Shown here piece by piece: positions 30,445-34,715 of a stretch of DNA of 34,715 nt (its first letter is position 1; each line of letters opens with the position of its first letter). The DNA comes from CAYXVF01 sp964468125 (GTDB lineage: Bacteria > Myxococcota > XYA12-FULL-58-9 > CAYXVF01). The stretch spans positions 1 through 34,715 of the forward strand of contig CAYXVF010000069.1 of NCBI GenBank assembly GCA_964468125.1, read 5' to 3'. Both the position numbers and the translations under genes were made by a program. The notes below the pieces were generated by a model. It did no database searches, was not told the DNA's origin, and saw nothing but the letters and a program-made list of their open reading frames with translations.

Positions 30445-31605
30445 ATGCACTCACCTCGATTGTTGCTCCTCTTTCCTCCGCGTCACGATGCGGCCACTCG
30501 TTTTCGCTCCTTGGCCGCCGGCCTATCGAAACACTTCCGAGGAACCATTCTCACGGCCAGCGAAGAACCCGCCGAACTCACAATCGAGCGGTTTCGCGTG
30601 ATCTCCGTTCCTCGGGTGTGGGGAAAAAACAACGAGGCAAATGCACGAATGCTGCGCGCGGGTATCGGCGCGATCCTCGAGGCGCGTCGTGAAAGCGACC
30701 CTTTCCGTTTGGTGAGCGCCTACGACCCGCTACGCACTGGAATCCTGGGTGCAACACTCAAAGTCATCGCGAGGGCGAAGCTCGTGGTAGAGATCAATGG
30801 CGACTACGCGACGCCGATTAACTACGCCGCCATCGCTGACCCGCGCGTTCGCGAAGCCAAACGGCTCGCGTCGGTCGCGACACAGCGACTGGTGCTGAAT
30901 CAGGCCGACGGCATCAAGCCGCTGCACCATGGCTTGCTGCAGGGGGTGAGCTACCCGAAAGCCGTCGTCGAGGTCTTTCCAGCGCTCGTCGAGCTCGCTC
31001 GTTTCGAGCCTATGGAATCTGAGCCGCTGGTGTTGTTCGCGGGCTTCCCTTTTCATTTGAAGGGCGTTGACGTACTGATCGAAGCATTCAAGCGAGTGGC
31101 TCCCCGCTATCCCGATTGGAAGCTCAAGATCCTGGGTTTCTATCCGGACCGAAGCGAGCTCGAAGCGCACATGGCCGGGCATCCGCAGATCTTTCATCAC
31201 CCGCCGGTCGAGCCGACGGAGATGCCGCATCATGTGGCCCGCTGCGCGATCTTTGTGTTGCCGTCACGCTCGGAAGCGATGGGACGGGTGCTGCTCGAGG
31301 CGGCAGCAGCAGGCAAGCCACGCATCGGCTCGAACGTGGGAGGCATTCCAAGGGTCATCGAGAACGAGAAGGATGGCCTGCTCTTCGAGTCCGAAAATGT
31401 GGACGCGCTCAAGCACCACCTCGACCGGCTGATGGGCAACCCTGCTCTTCGCGAAAAGCTCGGAGCAAACGCCCGCGCTCGAGCGCTTCGCGAGTTCGCT
31501 CCCGAGCGCTACTTCGGGCGGGTCACCGCGTTCTATGAGGCGGTCTTGAGCCAAGGCCGCTCAGTAAGCTCGGTCAGATCCGGTCGAGCTTCGCCGCGAG
31601 AATGA
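30445..31605 (+). CDS. GT4 family glycosyltransferase
   Basis: This 386-residue GT-B enzyme starts MHSPRLLLLFPPRHDAATRF. It has AKLVVEINGDYATPINYA in the N-terminal half, VLFAGFPFHLKGVDVLIEAF at the domain boundary, and the E-x7-E donor region SRSEAMGRVLLEAAAAGKP, followed by GSNVGGIPRVIEN. It is a retaining glycosyltransferase of the exopolysaccharide pathway with unknown donor. It is the last gene of the plus-strand operon. Its final 32 bases overlap the end of the convergent carbinolamine dehydratase gene (31574-31605), and no terminator is visible between them. Confidence 0.9.
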   Translation: MHSPRLLLLFPPRHDAATRFRSLAAGLSKHFRGTILTASEEPAELTIERFRVISVPRVWGKNNEANARMLRAGIGAILEARRESDPFRLVSAYDPLRTGILGATLKVIARAKLVVEINGDYATPINYAAIADPRVREAKRLASVATQRLVLNQADGIKPLHHGLLQGVSYPKAVVEVFPALVELARFEPMESEPLVLFAGFPFHLKGVDVLIEAFKRVAPRYPDWKLKILGFYPDRSELEAHMAGHPQIFHHPPVEPTEMPHHVARCAIFVLPSRSEAMGRVLLEAAAAGKPRIGSNVGGIPRVIENEKDGLLFESENVDALKHHLDRLMGNPALREKLGANARARALREFAPERYFGRVTAFYEAVLSQGRSVSSVRSGRASPRE

Positions 31606-31894
31606 AATCGTTCTCGCTCAATCCGCCGATCGAGTGCGTCTGAATTTCGAGACGCGCTTTGCCGTAGGTGAACCAGATGTCCGGGTGATGGTCCTCACCT
31701 TCCGCGATTTCACCCACTTGATTGACGAATTGCAGCGCTCGCGCAAAGCCCTTGAAGCTGTAGTCCTTCGCGAGCTTCACGCCGTCGATGACGCGCCAGC
31801 CCTCGAGCTGCGGCAGGAGCTCATCGATCTGACCCTGGCTGAGAGTGTCGCTTCCTTCCGGGAGCGGCTCGCATTTCTTCTCAAACAGTCGCAT
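31574..31894 (-). CDS. phhB: 4a-hydroxytetrahydrobiopterin dehydratase (pterin carbinolamine dehydratase)
   Basis: The ATG at 31894 with GGAGG eight bases upstream gives 106 residues, the usual family length; a GTG at 31912 would add six residues. Active-site residues are E66, H69, H70 and P71 in EGEDHHPD, H87 in IQTHSIGGL and D96. The enzyme dehydrates the carbinolamine formed by aromatic amino acid hydroxylases and so recycles the pterin. No hydroxylase gene is in the window; relatives also occur without one and may act as a moonlighting factor. It lies 60 bases downstream of citrate synthase on the same strand. Confidence 0.93.
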   Translation of the reverse strand: MRLFEKKCEPLPEGSDTLSQGQIDELLPQLEGWRVIDGVKLAKDYSFKGFARALQFVNQVGEIAEGEDHHPDIWFTYGKARLEIQTHSIGGLSENDFILAAKLDRI

Positions 31895-31954
31895 GGCGAT
31901 TCCTCCGGACACATAGCTTAACGCGTGTTGCCCGGTTCGCCACCGACATTGGTG

Positions 31955-33238
31955 CTACCGATCTGCGAGAGGTGTGTACGCTCGATCGGTGGGGCCGACG
32001 TAGATCTGCCGAGGACGCGCGATGCGGCTATTCTGCTCTTTCATTTCCTTCCACTGGGCGATCCAGCCAGGCAGCCGCCCCATCGCGAACAACACGGTGA
32101 ACATGTTCGTCGGGAAGCCGAGCGCCCGGTAGATGATACCGGAGTAAAAGTCGACGTTCGGATAGAGCTTGCGCTCGATGAAGTACTCGTCTTCGAGCGC
32201 AACACCCTCGAGCTCTTTGGCGATGTCCAGCAGCGGATCTTCGATGCCGAGCTTGGCCAGCACGCGGTCGCAGTGGCCTTTGATGATCCGCGCACGCGGA
32301 TCGAAGTTCTTGTAGACCCGGTGCCCAAATCCCATCAGGCGACGGTTGCTGTTCTTGTCTTTCACCTGCTCGAGGAACTGCTTCGGCGCGACCCCTTCCT
32401 CGTGGATCTCCGTCAGCATTTCGAGCACGGCTTGGTTGGCGCCACCATGGCGCGGCCCCCAGAGCGAGCAAATACCGGTCGTCATCGAGGCGAAGAGGTT
32501 GACCTGCGAGCTGCCGGCCATGCGCACGGTGGAGGTCGAGCAGTTTTGCTCGTGATCCGCGTGGAGAATCAGCAGCACGTCGAGGGCCTTCACCACATCC
32601 GGGTCGAGCTCGTAGGGCTCGGTGGGGAAGCCGAACATCATGCGTAGGAAGTTGGCGGTGTAGTCGAGGGAGTTGTCCGGATAGATGATCGGTTGCCCTC
32701 GCGACTTCTTGTACGAGAAGGCCGCGATGGTGGGCAGCTTGGCCAGGATGCGGTGAATGTTGAGCTCGAGGGCGGCCTCTGACTCCCAGACCTTGTCGTC
32801 TTGGTAGAAGGTGGACAGACCACTCATGACCGCCGAGAGGATCGCCATCGGGTGCGCATCAGGCGGGAACGCCTCGAAAATTCGGCGCAGATCTTCGTGC
32901 AGCAAGGTGTGGCGGCTGAGGCTTCGCTTGAAATCCTCGAGCTCCGTCGCGCTTGGCAACTCCCCGTTGAACAGAAGGTAGCTGACCTCCGTGAAGCTCG
33001 AATGCTCGGCGAGCTGCTCGATCGGGTACCCACGGTAACGAAGAATCCCGTTCTCGCCATCGATGAAGGTGACGCCGCTCGTGCACGCTCCCGTGCTCGT
33101 AAAGCCCGGGTCGAGGGTGATGGCGCCGGTTTGCGCCCGCAATTTCGAGACGTCGATCGCGACCTCGTCTTCGGTGCCTGTGATGATCGGCAGATCGTAG
33201 TCTTTGCCGCGGAGGGATAGTTTCGCCGTTTCGCTCAT
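31955..33238 (-). CDS. gltA: Citrate synthase
   Basis: This 427-residue enzyme condenses acetyl-CoA with oxaloacetate at the entry of the TCA cycle. Length and motifs match the type II hexameric form of Gram-negative bacteria. The catalytic residues are H264 in GPRHGGANQA, H306 in MGFGHRVYKNFDPRA and D363 in NVDFYSGIIY, almost the same numbering as E. coli GltA. The N-terminal YRGYPIEQLAEHS and HEQNCSTSTVRMAGSSQVN segments are also conserved. The likely NADH-sensitive site was not checked. It diverges from ahcY across 350 bases and may be co-transcribed with the dehydratase gene downstream. Confidence 0.97.
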   Translation of the reverse strand: MSETAKLSLRGKDYDLPIITGTEDEVAIDVSKLRAQTGAITLDPGFTSTGACTSGVTFIDGENGILRYRGYPIEQLAEHSSFTEVSYLLFNGELPSATELEDFKRSLSRHTLLHEDLRRIFEAFPPDAHPMAILSAVMSGLSTFYQDDKVWESEAALELNIHRILAKLPTIAAFSYKKSRGQPIIYPDNSLDYTANFLRMMFGFPTEPYELDPDVVKALDVLLILHADHEQNCSTSTVRMAGSSQVNLFASMTTGICSLWGPRHGGANQAVLEMLTEIHEEGVAPKQFLEQVKDKNSNRRLMGFGHRVYKNFDPRARIIKGHCDRVLAKLGIEDPLLDIAKELEGVALEDEYFIERKLYPNVDFYSGIIYRALGFPTNMFTVLFAMGRLPGWIAQWKEMKEQNSRIARPRQIYVGPTDRAYTPLADR

Positions 33239-33588
33239 GTCGCTTGTCTAACTCCAGCTGCCGCGACCTGCCCGTGTGCGAAGACGGGTGCGCGGAGGTA
33301 TCGCGCTCCTCCCCAGGAGCACGCGGTCTATACACGACGCGTCAGGCCCTGTCGATTGTCGAACGGTCCTCATCCCGCGCTTCGCACCGGTGCGTACAAA
33401 ACGTCGCGATTCCCTCCAAAACAGCAAAATGGGCCTCTCTTTCTGGTTTTTCGAGGTTTCCTCCGGTTTTTGGGGCTGACTTCCGTCGGTTCAAGGTCCA
33501 AATCGTGGGTCATGCAGCGGGGTGTAAGACGAATAGGCCCCCGACGCGGAATCGCAAGAACGCGCAGGATGCGCGCGAAGGAGAGCAC
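33239..33588. promoter_or_regulatory. Divergent intergenic region gltA / ahcY
   Basis: These 350 bases hold no gene I can support. A perfect 12-bp palindrome CGCACCGGTGCG (33383-33394) could be an operator. A pyrimidine-rich stretch with T runs lies at 33434-33480. Near ahcY, CGGGG/CCCCG (about 33519-33550) and CGCGC-AGGAT-GCGCG (33561-33575) can fold just upstream of the ribosome binding site AAGGAGAG (33578-33585). I see no match to the SAH riboswitch consensus expected before ahcY in many proteobacteria. Confidence 0.45.

Positions 33589-34715
<1,127 letters not shown>

Noticed and set aside
33480..33588. An SAH or SAM riboswitch before ahcY
   Set aside because: The conserved cores I know for these classes are not present; only generic hairpins are seen.

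Overview
The window is GC-rich, densely coded and free of tRNA, rRNA, CRISPR or transposase signals. Gene content suggests a Gram-negative bacterium of the Myxococcota or a related deltaproteobacterial lineage. The evidence is outer-membrane export parts, exosortase/PEP-CTERM genes, a PHA-granule-type protein and a CsgG/FlgO-like signal-peptide protein of a style common in myxobacteria. This placement is an inference from protein style, not from a marker search.

Layout. (a) 1-8393 is a housekeeping/mixed flank: the RGG-rich tail of a protein with a terminator, a fragmentary M15-type peptidase, a PHA-system small protein, a CsgG/FlgO-like membrane protein, dnaE (DNA polymerase III alpha) followed by a methyltransferase, a very acidic small lipoprotein, a decayed TonB-like C-terminal domain, and an SRPBCC protein. 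(b) 8432-31605 is a large exopolysaccharide locus with an exosortase/PEP-CTERM module. On the minus strand are three coupled genes (GT2, DegT-like aminotransferase, GT4). Facing them on the plus strand are a DUF218 protein, an ABC half-transporter and a secreted beta-helix protein. A Wzz-like chain-length protein diverges from a Wza-like export lipoprotein. Then come a STAS protein, a polyprenyl-phosphate sugar transferase and a sugar epimerase. The exosortase operon (minus strand) reads deacetylase, exosortase, EpsI, TPR lipoprotein, PEP-CTERM protein, outer-membrane beta-barrel. Diverging from it on the plus strand are an XrtA-type deacetylase, a FemAB-like protein, an O-antigen ligase/polymerase and a GT4. 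(c) 31574-34715 returns to core metabolism: pterin carbinolamine dehydratase and citrate synthase on minus, and S-adenosylhomocysteinase on plus, cut by the window end.

How it works together (inference): the sugar transferase loads the first sugar on undecaprenyl phosphate. The glycosyltransferases, epimerase and aminotransferase build the repeat unit, the ligase/polymerase extends it, the Wzz-like protein sets length, and the Wza-like lipoprotein and beta-barrel export it. Deacetylases and the beta-helix protein tailor the product. The exosortase processes a PEP-CTERM protein encoded in the same operon, possibly joining it to the polysaccharide matrix. No Wzx flippase and no Wzc-type tyrosine kinase is seen in the window. 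The ABC half-transporter is the only candidate flippase, and a lone STAS protein is the only visible signalling component.

The most interesting signals are the self-contained exosortase module with a substrate carrying a Trp/Arg-rich patch just before its sorting signal, the 409-base leader before the sugar transferase with a 10-codon minigene and long inverted repeats, the Wzz-like protein with a ~170-residue N-terminal extension, and a DnaE that keeps all nine PHP metal ligands.
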